DNA of 64,000 nucleotides from CAIVAT01 sp037128705 (GCA_037128705.1 JBAXVX010000004.1:62001-126000); one strand, 5' to 3'; numbered from the stretch's first letter, positions 34,873 through 43,425 are shown. The notes: a model not told the origin generated them from the sequence alone. A program made the numbers and translations.

Positions 34873-35414
34873 ATGAAAAATCAAGATTCTTTACCAGCAA
34901 TTCCTGATGAAACAATCATCAGTAAAATCCACCAGATCAGGGATCAAAAAGTGATGATTGACAGGGATCTTTCAGCCCTTTATGGAATTGAAACGAAAGT
35001 GTTAAAACAAGCTGTTAAGCGCAACATTGACCGATTTCCTGAGGATTTCATTTTGAAATGACAGGGGAGGAGTTTCAGAATTGGAGGTCACAAATTGTGA
35101 CCTCCAATTCTGAAAGGATGGGGTTACGTTACGCACCATTCTGTTTCATAGAACAAGGCGTAACCATGCTCTCCTGCATTTTAAACAGCAAAAAAGCGGT
35201 TGAGACCAACATACGAATTATCCGGGTCTTCACGAAAATGCGTGAAATGCTGTTGACCCATAAAGACATCCTATTGAAACTGGAGCAGTTCGAAAAACAG
35301 CTTGGGAAAAACAGTGAGGATATCCTGATGATTTTCAAAGCCCTCAGGCAGTTTCTAAATCCACCGAAGGAACCCAGAAAGCAAATAGGATACAAACGAA
35401 TGTCGGAAGAGTAG
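34873..35414 (+). pseudogene. ORF6N/KilA-type DNA-binding-domain protein, split into two frames
   Basis: Two frames make one ORF6N protein. The first (34873-35061, 62 codons) has DETIISKIHQIRDQKVMID, RDLSALYGI and RNIDRFPEDF, the usual N-terminal ORF6N domain, then stops. The second (35058-35414, 118 codons) starts with TGEEFQNWRSQ, which normally follows directly, then RYAPFCFIEQGVTMLSCILNS and a coiled region. The frames overlap by ATGA at 35058-35061. This is either a one-base frameshift in a normally single gene or a coupled two-part gene. ORF6N proteins are common in phage-like and mobile regions and probably bind DNA. A perfect palindrome lies just after the break. Confidence 0.8.
35073..35115. 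repeat. 43-base perfect inverted repeat inside the ORF6N gene
   Basis: Left arm 35073-35093 and right arm 35095-35115 are exact reverse complements (21 bases each) around a single A at 35094; the core is ggaggtcacaa / ttgtgacctcc. It overlaps codons for WRSQIVTSNSE. It could form a strong mRNA hairpin or be a dimer-binding site, perhaps for the gene product itself. Confidence 0.9.
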
Positions 35415-35435
35415 TTGGAGAACCAAATGCAAATC

Positions 35436-35452
35436 GTAAATCAAAAATCGTA
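35436..35452. repeat. Second copy of the 17-base intergenic word
   Basis: gtaaatcaaaaatcgta, identical to 15125-15141. Here it lies within three bases of the kbl stop codon, in the 40-base gap after the ORF6N gene. Confidence 0.55.
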
Positions 35453-35454
35453 AA

Positions 35455-36651
35455 TTATATGGCTCCCAGTTTCTTCCCTACCTTTCTGAACTTATCCAAC
35501 GCAAAGCCAATCTGTTCCATGGAGTGGGCTGCGCTGATCTGTACCCTGATGCGTGATTTTCCTTTCGGTACTATAGGATAATAGAACCCGATCACATATA
35601 CACCCTCTTCAAGCAGGGCATTGGCAAACTCCTGCGAAAGTTTGGCATCATTGGGCAGATGACCGAAAAGTACCGGGACGATGGGATGAATTCCAGGAAC
35701 AATCCGAAATCCGAAATCTTCCATTCCCTTCCTGAAAAGTTTGGTGTTTTCAAACAATTTATCGCGGAGGGCGGTGGTTTCAGAAAGCATGTTCAGCACC
35801 TCGAGGGTTGCACCGGTAATGGCGGGCGTCAGGGTATTGGAGAAGAGGTACGGTCTTGAGCGTTGGCGAAGGATCTCTACGATCTCCTTTTTTGCCGAGA
35901 TGCACCCGCCGGAGGCACCTCCCAGCGCCTTCCCGAAGGTGGTGGAGATGATATCGACCCGCCCCTGGGCATTGCAATGCTCAATGGTGCCTCGACCGGT
36001 TTTTCCAACAAAACCCGTAGCGTGGGAATCATCCACCATCACCATGGCATTGTATTTATCCGCCAGGTCGCAGATCTTATCCACCCTGGCAATGATGCCA
36101 TCCATGGAAAACACACCATCGGTCACAATGAGCTTAAACCGTGCCTGGCTGGCATCCTGCAAAACCTCTTCGAGGTCGTCCATGTCGTTGTTCTTGTAAC
36201 GGAATCGCTGTGCCTTGCACAGCCTCACCCCGTCGATGATCGAAGCATGGTTCAGTTCGTCGGAAATGATGGCATCCTGTTCGCCCAGCAGGGGTTCAAA
36301 AACGCCGCCGTTGGCATCAAAAGCGGAGGAATAAAGGATGGTATCCTCCATGCCCAGAAACTCACTCAGCTTGGCCTCCAGGTCCTTGTGAACCTGTTGG
36401 GTACCACAGATAAAACGAACCGACGATAACCCGTATCCATACCTGAAGAAGGTGTAGTTGGCTCCGGCCATCACCCGGGGGTCGTTTGAAAGTCCCAGAT
36501 AATTGTTTGCGCACATGTTCAGCACCTTCTTGCCGTTCGTCTGAATCTCAACCCCTTGCGGAGTGGTGATGATCCGTTCAGTTTTATAGAGTCCGTCGTG
36601 ATGAATTCCTTCGATTTGTTTTTCCAGATGTTGCTTGAATGCTCCGTACAT
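35455..36651 (-). CDS. kbl: Glycine C-acetyltransferase (2-amino-3-ketobutyrate CoA ligase)
   Basis: The 398-residue protein matches E. coli Kbl (398 aa) along its length: MCANNYLGLSNDP, LSSVRFICGTQ, LYSSAFDANGGVFE, LNHASIIDGVRLCKA (His135), MVDDSHATGFVG, Schiff-base Lys241 in STTFGKALGGASGG, and RIRVQISAAH near the end. With CoA it splits 2-amino-3-oxobutyrate into glycine and acetyl-CoA, completing the threonine dehydrogenase pathway whose tdh gene is at 11574. It is a single gene with its own TACCTTTG box and a palindrome in the leader. It is the canonical member against which the ACP-linked paralog at 29254 should be compared. Confidence 0.95.
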   Translation of the reverse strand: MYGAFKQHLEKQIEGIHHDGLYKTERIITTPQGVEIQTNGKKVLNMCANNYLGLSNDPRVMAGANYTFFRYGYGLSSVRFICGTQQVHKDLEAKLSEFLGMEDTILYSSAFDANGGVFEPLLGEQDAIISDELNHASIIDGVRLCKAQRFRYKNNDMDDLEEVLQDASQARFKLIVTDGVFSMDGIIARVDKICDLADKYNAMVMVDDSHATGFVGKTGRGTIEHCNAQGRVDIISTTFGKALGGASGGCISAKKEIVEILRQRSRPYLFSNTLTPAITGATLEVLNMLSETTALRDKLFENTKLFRKGMEDFGFRIVPGIHPIVPVLFGHLPNDAKLSQEFANALLEEGVYVIGFYYPIVPKGKSRIRVQISAAHSMEQIGFALDKFRKVGKKLGAI

Positions 36652-36690
36652 AATGATGATCGTATTTGGGTTCCCTCAAGGATCAAAAAT

Positions 36691-36704
36691 ATCAGATATC
36701 TGAT
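36691..36704 (-). promoter_or_regulatory. 14-base palindrome in the kbl leader
   Basis: ATCAGATATCTGAT is a perfect palindrome 40 bases upstream of the kbl ATG and downstream of its putative -7 box, so it would be in the untranslated leader and could be an operator. No regulator can be named. Confidence 0.4.
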
Positions 36705-36739
36705 GGCATTTTTAACTGAAGAACCAGTTTTAATGCATG

Positions 36740-36747
36740 CAAAGGTA
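36740..36747 (-). promoter_or_regulatory. Putative -7 box of kbl
   Basis: The minus strand reads TACCTTTG, a full match to TAnnTTTG, giving a leader of about 80 bases that includes the 14-base palindrome. No clear -33 box was found. Confidence 0.4.
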
Positions 36748-36820
36748 CGATTGTCCCCTGGTTTAATAAAAGTTTTTAAACTGAAATTCTGGCAGCCGGG
36801 GATGTTTCAGCCGATCTGAT

Positions 36821-36828
36821 TACTTTTG
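36821..36828 (+). promoter_or_regulatory. Putative -7 box of the iron alcohol dehydrogenase
   Basis: TACTTTTG matches TAnnTTTG and ends 32 bases before the ATG at 36861. No clear -33 element. Confidence 0.4.
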
Positions 36829-36860
36829 TAAAAAAATTGAATCTCCTAAAATTCTAAATC

Positions 36861-38003
36861 ATGGAAAACTTCACAGCATATAACCCGACCACCCTGCATT
36901 TTGGCAGGAATATTCTATCCACCCTCCCGGCCATCCTGAGAGAATATGGCGACAGGGTCCTGCTCGTTTATGGGAAAGGATCGGTTAAAAAAAGTGGCCT
37001 CTACGACCGCATTATCCCTAATCTCAGGCAAACCGGATTTCATCTTTTCGAATATGCGGGTATCAGGCCTAATCCCGTGATCGAGGATGTTGACGCAGCC
37101 GCAGCACTTGGCCGACAGAATCACGTCGATGTTATACTTGCCGTTGGGGGTGGAAGTGTCATCGATTCGGCTAAAATCATATCGGTGACCATCCCGGTTG
37201 ATCACGGAGGATGGGATTTCTTTTCGGGGAAAGCAAAACCTGTAACAGCGATTCCTTTCATTGCAATTCCCACACTTGCAGCCACCGGTTCGGAGATGAA
37301 TCCCTTTGCCGTGGTTTCAAACCATGACCAGGGACTAAAAGCAGCATTTGGCGGACCCCTGACCTTCCCAAAACATTCATTCCTGGATCCAGCATTGACG
37401 ATTACGGTTCCAAAAAATCACACTGCCTATGGCATTGCCGACCTGATCGCCCATTGTTTCGAAGCCTGGTTTGGAATTGGGGAGACAACCCTCACCGACC
37501 GGTTCGTCATCTCCATCATAAAAGAGGCCATGGAATTCGGACCAAAACTGCTCGATGACCTGCATAATTACGAATACCGTGAACGGATCATGTTTGCCGC
37601 AACCATGGCGCTGAATGGCATGACCATGTATGGCCGCTCTACAGGCGACTGGGGCGTGCACAGTGCCGGCCATTGCCTTTCACTGCTCTATGATGTTCCC
37701 CACGGTGCTTCACTGACCATTATTTTTCCGGCATGGATGCATCATTTCAAGGGTCAGATCGGTAACCGGATTGCACAACTTGGCTCAAGCCTGTTCGACG
37801 AATCACTGACAGCCGCCGAATCCATTGATCGCATAGAAGCCTTCTTTAAATCGCTTGGATGCCCAACACGCTTATCGGATATGAACATTCCTGGTGATCT
37901 ATATCGACCCATCTTTGAATCAATGATTCACAGCAAGGTGAATGGCGGAAATATGAAGATGAAGGAAGAGGATTACGAGAAACTGATAAGGCTTTATCTT
38001 TAA
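36861..38003 (+). CDS. Iron-containing alcohol dehydrogenase (butanol dehydrogenase/YqhD-like)
   Basis: The 380-residue protein is a full-length group III Fe-ADH: VGGGSVIDSAKII for nucleotide binding, IPTLAATGSEMNP, and metal ligands in ADLIAHCFEAW (Asp, His), GDWGVHSAGHCL and DVPHGASLTIIFPAW (His). It resembles NAD(P)H-dependent butanol dehydrogenases that reduce short aldehydes. That fits a fermentative cell with the nearby butyryl-CoA genes, but it could also be an aldehyde-detoxifying enzyme. It ends one base short of the convergent MFS gene's stop. Confidence 0.92.
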   Translation: MENFTAYNPTTLHFGRNILSTLPAILREYGDRVLLVYGKGSVKKSGLYDRIIPNLRQTGFHLFEYAGIRPNPVIEDVDAAAALGRQNHVDVILAVGGGSVIDSAKIISVTIPVDHGGWDFFSGKAKPVTAIPFIAIPTLAATGSEMNPFAVVSNHDQGLKAAFGGPLTFPKHSFLDPALTITVPKNHTAYGIADLIAHCFEAWFGIGETTLTDRFVISIIKEAMEFGPKLLDDLHNYEYRERIMFAATMALNGMTMYGRSTGDWGVHSAGHCLSLLYDVPHGASLTIIFPAWMHHFKGQIGNRIAQLGSSLFDESLTAAESIDRIEAFFKSLGCPTRLSDMNIPGDLYRPIFESMIHSKVNGGNMKMKEEDYEKLIRLYL

Positions 38004-38004
38004 A

Positions 38005-39267
38005 TTATCCCATTGCCCTCAAATTCAGCTTCCTTAGCTTTGGAGCGAACTTCGATGTAGCTCCCACGATCCCCAGGGTCATGATGCCCCCGAAAATGAC
38101 CGACGGAATGAGTCCGAGGAGTTTTGCTGCAACACCCGATTCAAAGGACCCTATTTCATTGGAAGAACCGATGAAGATGGCGTTGACGGAGGCTACGCGG
38201 CCTCGCATTTCGTCGGGGGTAATCAGTTGCATGGCCGTGGCGCGGATGATCACACTGATGTTGTCGAACATGCCGCTCAGCATAAGCAACCCGAGGGAGA
38301 GGTAAAAATTGTGCGAGAGGGCAAAACAGATTATGCTCAGTCCGAAGCCGGCGACCCCGATCATCAGGTACTTCCCGGCATGGATCATCGGAGGCCGGTG
38401 CGCCATCACAAGCGACATGGCCACCGCTCCCAGCATGGGCGCTGCGCGTAAAAATCCAAGCCCCTGCGGACCCACCATCAGCACCTCCGCTGCAAAGATC
38501 GGAAGCATCGCGACTGCACCGCCAAAAAGCACCGCAAACATGTCGAGCGACATCGCCCCAAGTAAAACCTGGTTTTTGAAAACAAATTTCAATCCCGACG
38601 AAAGACGCTGAAACAGGGTCTCCTCCAGCATGGATTGGGGTATTGGCCGGTTTTTCACAACGGTGAGCAGCCCGAGGGCAATAAGTAAAAAGAATAGCAC
38701 GCTCAAGTAGGCAACCCGCACGCCAAAAAAACCGTAGATCAACCCGCCCAGCGCGGGGCCGGTGATGGCAGCAATGTGCCATGCGGTGCTGTTCCAGGTA
38801 GAGGCATTGGTATAAAGATGCCTGGGAATCAACTGCGACATAAGGGCGATGATCGAAGGATAGAGAAACGCCCGGGATACACCTGAGATCATCACAACGA
38901 GATAGATCGGAAACACCCCGAAACTTGCAATCACTCCGAGAGATTTAATTGAAAATAGAAAAAGCAAAGTGGTCCCGACCAGGAACAACAGGGTAAACCA
39001 AAGAATGATCCGTTTACGGTTATAACGATCGGCTGCATGACCTGCGAATAGTGCCGTTGCAATGTTTGGAAATGCTTCGGCCAACCCGATCAGTCCAAGT
39101 GCCAGAGGGTCTTTGGTAAGTTCATACATCTGCCAGCCCACGATGAGACCCTGCATCTGGAAGGCAATGGTGGTGAAAAACCGGAATGTCAGAAACAGCC
39201 TGAAATCGCGTACTTTGAGTACCGCATAGGCGTCATGTTTGCTCGAAAGCGCATCGGCTGTTGCCAT
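38005..39267 (-). CDS. MFS transporter, EntS/MFS_3-like exporter
   Basis: The 420-residue protein has about twelve hydrophobic helices and the MFS loop motif GHAADRYNRKRIIL between helices 2 and 3. The start (FRLFLTFRFFTTIAFQMQGLIVGWQMYELT) and the region DEMRGRVASVNAIFIGSSNEIG are typical of the EntS-like MFS_3 group, often siderophore or drug exporters. No siderophore genes are present; substrate unknown. It is transcribed from its own start, facing away from the EF-G2 terminator hairpin. Confidence 0.9.
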   Translation of the reverse strand: MATADALSSKHDAYAVLKVRDFRLFLTFRFFTTIAFQMQGLIVGWQMYELTKDPLALGLIGLAEAFPNIATALFAGHAADRYNRKRIILWFTLLFLVGTTLLFLFSIKSLGVIASFGVFPIYLVVMISGVSRAFLYPSIIALMSQLIPRHLYTNASTWNSTAWHIAAITGPALGGLIYGFFGVRVAYLSVLFFLLIALGLLTVVKNRPIPQSMLEETLFQRLSSGLKFVFKNQVLLGAMSLDMFAVLFGGAVAMLPIFAAEVLMVGPQGLGFLRAAPMLGAVAMSLVMAHRPPMIHAGKYLMIGVAGFGLSIICFALSHNFYLSLGLLMLSGMFDNISVIIRATAMQLITPDEMRGRVASVNAIFIGSSNEIGSFESGVAAKLLGLIPSVIFGGIMTLGIVGATSKFAPKLRKLNLRAMG

Positions 39268-39288
39268 TTCTGATGTTCGTATTCAAAA

Positions 39289-39312
39289 AAACCCGGCCAA
39301 TTGACCGGGTTT
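39289..39312 (-). terminator. Intrinsic terminator of the EF-G2-like gene
   Basis: Minus strand: stem AAACCCGG / CCGGGTTT with loop TCAATTGG, followed by four further T residues. It lies 20 bases after the stop at 39333. Confidence 0.85.
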
Positions 39313-39332
39313 CTCTTGATTTCTGAATTGGG

Positions 39333-41468
39333 TTATTCTTCGTCTTTTTCCTGGTCTTCGTATGCTTTCAGCAGTTTTTCCTGGATGTCGGCCGGAACCT
39401 GTGCATACTCAGCATACTTCATGTTGTAGGTTGCACGCCCGCTGGTGATCGAACTCAATGCGGTGGAATAACGGTTCATTTCGGCCAGAGGTACCTTTGC
39501 CATGATCTTCTGGTAATTTCCTTCGCTGTCCATTCCCATGATGATAGCGCGGCGACCTTGCAGGTCGGTCATCACTTCACCCATTTTATCTTCGGGCACA
39601 ATCACCTCCACATCATAAATAGGCTCCATGATTTTAGGCCCTGCGTTTTTAAAAGCTTCCCGAAAAGCGTTACGACCGGCCAGTTTAAAGGAGATTTCGT
39701 TGGAGTCGACCGGGTGCATTTTCCCGTCGTAGACATTGAAAACAATATCACGGGCATACGAACCAGTCAGAGGACCCTCTTCCATCTTTTCCATAACTCC
39801 CTTGAGGATGGCCGGCAGGAAACGGGCATCAATGGCTCCACCAACGATACAGGTGTTCATCTGCAGTTTTCCTCCCCATTCCAGGTCGATCACATCGCGG
39901 CCGCGAATCGGGAATTCAGTCTGCTCCGTCATCCCATCTCGATAGGGCTGGATCATCATGTGAACTTCACCAAACTGTCCGGAACCACCGGATTGTTTTT
40001 TATGACGGTAGGTTGCTTTTGCTGATTTTGTGATGGTTTCACGGTAGGGAATCCTCGGTGCATAAAATTCCATGGGAATCTTCTCGAGATTTTCCACATG
40101 CCATTTGGCCAGGTTAAGATGCAATTCCCCCTGTCCCTGCAGGATCATCTGCTTCAGTTCGCGGGAATAACCCATGATGAGCGTAGGATCCATCTTGGCC
40201 AGTTCGTTCAGGATGCCGTTGATCTTTTCGTCATCAGCTGTGTTCCTGGCCTTCACTGCCGTTCTGAATTTCGGGTCGGGATAGGTGATGGGTTCGATCA
40301 CATCATCCGGATTCTTTAGAGAATTCAGCGTGTTGTTGGTAAATGAATTTTTAAGTTTGATGGTGGCGCCCAGATCTCCGGCTACCATCTTTTCTACCTT
40401 CTCCCTGTTCTTCCCATTAATCACGAAAAGCTGTGAAAGACGCTCCTTTGACTGACGAACAGGATTGACCATATCCATGGCTTCGGTAATTTCACCTGCG
40501 TATATTTTAAAATAGGAGATCTCTCCAAGGTGCTGTTCAATTGAGGTCTTGAAAATAAAAGCTGAAGTCGGTTCAGTCGATTTACACGTTAAAAGTTTAC
40601 CTCCTTTTGTTTTGATGCCAGGCATTTCATTGGGGGCAGGAACACTGCCGGCAAAAAATTCAAGCAGGCGGCCAACGCCGATATTGTGTTTGGCACATGA
40701 ACACAGTACAGGGAAAATGGTGCGGTTGATCAAACCGGTCTTCAGTGCCTGTAACATCTGCTCTTCGGTAAGGATCCCTTTATCAAAGAATATCTCCATC
40801 AAAGCTTCATCCTTGGATGCAAGTTCTTCCATCAGGGCAGCATACATCTCCTCAGCCTTGTCCTTTTCGCTGGCAGGGATATCTGAAATCTCAGGTTTTC
40901 CTCCGCCGGCAGGATATTTATACTGCTTCATCTTCAGCAGGTCGATGAGGGTATTGAACCCGGCCCCGGCATTCACGGGATATTGCATCAGGGTGATATT
41001 CTTTCCGAACTGAGCCTTCATCTGGCGAAGGGTTTCATCAAAGTTGGCATTCTCCTGATCAAGATGGTTCATCACAAAAATAACCGGCGTATTGGCCCTG
41101 GTTGCATACCGCCATGTGATCTCGGTTCCAACCTCCACACCATTCTGTCCGTTGACCAGCATCACCGCTGTGTCAACTACGCGGAGGGCAGAAATCACCT
41201 CGCCGCAAAAATCATCGAAACCCGGGGTGTCGATGATGTTGATCTTTTTGTTGTCACAAAGAGTATATAATATGGTGGCAGACACAGAGTTCTGGCGCTC
41301 CAGTTCTATCGGACGATAATCGGAAACGGTGTTCTTATCTTCCACTGATCCCCTGCGGCTGATAACGCCCCCCTCAAACAGCATGGCTTCGGCTAACGTT
41401 GTTTTTCCTGATTTTGCCCCTCCTATGAGGGCGATGTTGCGGATTTCGTTGGTTTGGTATACCTTCAT
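39333..41468 (-). CDS. EF-G-like translation factor with altered G domain (EF-G2 type)
   Basis: The 711-residue protein starts at ATG 41468 (an upstream frame to 41546 overlaps the promoter). It has all EF-G domains: G domain, domain II, and III-V with the domain IV loop GGSGQFGEVHMM and GSYARDIVFNVYDGKMHPVDS. The P-loop GGAKSGKTT is present, but switch II reads DTPGFDDF with Phe84 where GTPases have the catalytic His (DTPGHVDF), switch I has RQNS for RGIT, and the NKxD motif is NHLD. GTP hydrolysis is therefore probably weak or absent, as reported for a second EF-G in Bacteroides that supports growth under starvation. It has its own promoter and terminator. A canonical EF-G is encoded 5 kb away. 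Confidence 0.9.
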   Translation of the reverse strand: MKVYQTNEIRNIALIGGAKSGKTTLAEAMLFEGGVISRRGSVEDKNTVSDYRPIELERQNSVSATILYTLCDNKKINIIDTPGFDDFCGEVISALRVVDTAVMLVNGQNGVEVGTEITWRYATRANTPVIFVMNHLDQENANFDETLRQMKAQFGKNITLMQYPVNAGAGFNTLIDLLKMKQYKYPAGGGKPEISDIPASEKDKAEEMYAALMEELASKDEALMEIFFDKGILTEEQMLQALKTGLINRTIFPVLCSCAKHNIGVGRLLEFFAGSVPAPNEMPGIKTKGGKLLTCKSTEPTSAFIFKTSIEQHLGEISYFKIYAGEITEAMDMVNPVRQSKERLSQLFVINGKNREKVEKMVAGDLGATIKLKNSFTNNTLNSLKNPDDVIEPITYPDPKFRTAVKARNTADDEKINGILNELAKMDPTLIMGYSRELKQMILQGQGELHLNLAKWHVENLEKIPMEFYAPRIPYRETITKSAKATYRHKKQSGGSGQFGEVHMMIQPYRDGMTEQTEFPIRGRDVIDLEWGGKLQMNTCIVGGAIDARFLPAILKGVMEKMEEGPLTGSYARDIVFNVYDGKMHPVDSNEISFKLAGRNAFREAFKNAGPKIMEPIYDVEVIVPEDKMGEVMTDLQGRRAIIMGMDSEGNYQKIMAKVPLAEMNRYSTALSSITSGRATYNMKYAEYAQVPADIQEKLLKAYEDQEKDEE

Positions 41469-41523
41469 GGCAGTTAAGTAATTATATATGTGACTGAAAA
41501 ATAATATTTTCGTGAAAGGGCGA

Positions 41524-41554
41524 CAAAAATAGAAATTATTATGCAATTAACCAA
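41524..41554 (-). promoter_or_regulatory. Putative promoter of the EF-G2-like gene
   Basis: Minus strand: TTG, 20 bases, TATTTTTG, a good Bacteroidota promoter match, about 55 bases upstream of ATG 41468. Confidence 0.5.
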
Positions 41555-41566
41555 GCCCCGTGATGG

Positions 41567-41594
41567 AATTACGAATGATGAATTACGAATTAAG
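41567..41594. repeat. Heptamer repeat, four units
   Basis: Units aattacg, aatgatg, aattacg, aattaag in tandem, in the gap between the EF-G2-like and PfkB genes. Same family as the units inside the PfkB gene and at 44501-44535. Confidence 0.8.
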
Positions 41595-41625
41595 AATCAA
41601 TCTATTATGCAGTATGGAACAAGCT

Positions 41626-42642
41626 TCAGAAGGGCTTCATCTCCGCTTTGATTTTTTCCCACCGTTCGGCTGTCATTTTTGATCCCATGAACTCAATGAC
41701 ATTGCCGGCAAGAAGAGCGCCCAATTCACCACATTCCTGCAGCGGAAGGCCTTTTGACAGGCCAAAGAGAAACCCGGAGGCATACAGGTCTCCTGCGCCA
41801 GTCGTATCCACAGGAGTGACATGGATGATCCCGATTTTATGCGTTTTGTCGCCGGATTTCACCAGCGAACCATTGCTTCCTGTTTTAACAACCGCGATTT
41901 CAACCAGTTTGCTTATTTCATTCAGCGCCTCTTCCGGCTCCATTCCGGTCAGGGCCCTGGCCTCATCTTCATTGGCAAAAACGATGTCAACATATTCACT
42001 GATGATCGACAACAGGAATTCTTTGTTGGCCTCCACGACATTGTAGCTGGCCATATCCAGTGAAACCATCAGGCCATGCTCCTTGGCTTGCTCAACAGCG
42101 CTTCGTATCAGTTCGTGGTTCTGAACCAGGTATCCCTCAATATGAAAATAGGAATACCCTTTAAAAATGCTTGATTCGTCCTTCGTCATTCGTCCTTCGT
42201 CATTCATTTTTCTGGGTTCCAGGTGTTCTGCAGAAAGTTCGATTGCTGCCCCAAGAAATGTTGCAAAGGTGCGTTCTGAATCTGGTGTTACCAGGGCAAC
42301 TGAGCGTCCGGTCTCTTGTCGGCTGTGGATCATATGGGGATCAACTCCCGCCTTGATGAGGTCACGCACGAAAAATCCGCCAAGTTCATCTTCGCCGACC
42401 ACCCCGATATAACCTGCTTTGGCTCCCAGCATGGCCAGGCCATGAATGGTATTGGCTGCTGAACCTCCGGCCGAATGGCTCCTTTTGTACTCTTTTAAAG
42501 CTGAAAGCACTGCATTGCTGCGGTCCATATCAACCAGCTGCATGCTCCCTTTTGGTAATGCCAGAAGTTCAAGGATGTTGTCATTTTCAATTGGAATCAT
42601 GATGTCTACAAGGGCATTGCCCATGCCTAAAATCTTTTTCAT
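41626..42642 (-). CDS. PfkB-family sugar/nucleoside kinase (adenosine-kinase-like) with repeat-derived insertion
   Basis: The 338-residue protein has the PfkB pattern: GNALVDIMI near the start, HSAGGSAANTIHGLAMLG (PfkB signature 1), GEDELGGFF, IVFANEDEARALTG, and DTTGAGDLYASGFLFGL (signature 2 with the catalytic Asp). The set is close to the adenosine/ribokinase-like kinases common in Bacteroidota; the substrate is not certain. Residues 147-156 (NDEGRMTKDE) are encoded by the heptamer repeat at 42175-42204, in a loop between GAAIELSAEHL and the strand YSYFHIEGYLV. The frame stays open and all motifs are intact, so the enzyme may still work. It is single, convergent with nothing. Confidence 0.88.
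   Translation of the reverse strand: MKKILGMGNALVDIMIPIENDNILELLALPKGSMQLVDMDRSNAVLSALKEYKRSHSAGGSAANTIHGLAMLGAKAGYIGVVGEDELGGFFVRDLIKAGVDPHMIHSRQETGRSVALVTPDSERTFATFLGAAIELSAEHLEPRKMNDEGRMTKDESSIFKGYSYFHIEGYLVQNHELIRSAVEQAKEHGLMVSLDMASYNVVEANKEFLLSIISEYVDIVFANEDEARALTGMEPEEALNEISKLVEIAVVKTGSNGSLVKSGDKTHKIGIIHVTPVDTTGAGDLYASGFLFGLSKGLPLQECGELGALLAGNVIEFMGSKMTAERWEKIKAEMKPF
42175..42204. repeat. Heptamer repeat inside the PfkB gene
   Basis: On the gene strand aatgacg, aaggacg, aatgacg, aaggacg (a 14-base unit twice, 42177-42204) continue into two more bases and add ten residues to the kinase. The family also occurs in the neighbouring intergenic gaps at 41567 and 44501. Confidence 0.85.
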
Positions 42643-42936
42643 CTGTCCGTGTTTTTTATTGTAAACCCGCTGTATAACATGCCCGTACTAACAGTGATTT
42701 GGAAAAATGCAATAGTAAAATGGGTGTTTCACAGCACTGAATTAAAAGGATCACAAAGTTAATCATTTTCCGACTCACAGGCAATTGCTTTGGTGGCGGA
42801 CAGCCGTTTTCCGCCCTGTTACAGTTTGGGTTCCGGATGCATACAAAAGGGGTAAAAAAAGTACCAGATACTTATTTCTGCAAAATTAAACGTAACCCTA
42901 TGTACATAAGCCCCGTACAAAACGAAAAAAGACAAT

Positions 42937-43425
42937 ATGAAAACGCGCATCATTTTATCTCTGGCCATGATGTTTATCTTTTCGCTCAGTGTTAAAGCAG
43001 TGGACGATGATTGCCCTTGCAGAAAGAAAAAAATTGTAATTGTTGAGGCAAAGAAAAAAGTGGTTCCTCCCCCGGTACGAAAAGTGCAACGTTCAAACGT
43101 GTTGTTCGAGGATACTCCCATTGTATATGAAAATCTTTGCAAAGGGACGGCCAGGGAACGCGTCAATGTGAAGGTGAGAATTATGCCGAACCCGGTGCTG
43201 AAGTATATCAATGTCATTTATGATACCGAAAACGGACAGAAGGTTAAAATTGAACTGCTCTCCTGCCAGGGTAAACTGATCAAGACCCTGTTGAACCAGG
43301 TAGTATACGGAGAGGGACCAAAGGAAAGCACCTTTGACATCAATGGGCAGGTTGGCCGTGGAGATGCCTATGTGAAGCTTACTTCCGGGATGATTACCAA
43401 AATTGAAAAAATATTTATTCTTTAA
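42937..43425 (+). CDS. Small exported protein made mostly of a T9SS-like C-terminal domain
   Basis: The 162-residue protein has a signal peptide (IILSLAMMFIFSLSVKA), a short cysteine/lysine-rich stretch (DDDCPCRKKK, then KKKVVPPPVRKVQ), and a C-terminal 80 residues beginning RIMPNPVLKYINVIYD with LLSCQGKLIKTLL and GDAYVKLTSG. The last part has the pattern of a type A T9SS sorting domain, though without the usual large cargo. The first ATG is at 42937. A strong terminator follows at 43464. It may be a surface or secreted small protein, or a decoy-like sorting domain; function unknown. Confidence 0.75.
   Translation: MKTRIILSLAMMFIFSLSVKAVDDDCPCRKKKIVIVEAKKKVVPPPVRKVQRSNVLFEDTPIVYENLCKGTARERVNVKVRIMPNPVLKYINVIYDTENGQKVKIELLSCQGKLIKTLLNQVVYGEGPKESTFDINGQVGRGDAYVKLTSGMITKIEKIFIL

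Noticed and set aside
34873..35414. Insertion-sequence or transposon remnant
   Set aside because: Both frames match the ORF6N/KilA DNA-binding type; no transposase motif, terminal repeats or target duplication were seen. The inner palindrome is inside the gene, not at element ends.
42643..42936. Possible small RNA gene in the longest gap
   Set aside because: Only a six-base hairpin (GGCGGA/TCCGCC) without a T run was found, and no promoter box or conserved RNA pattern.
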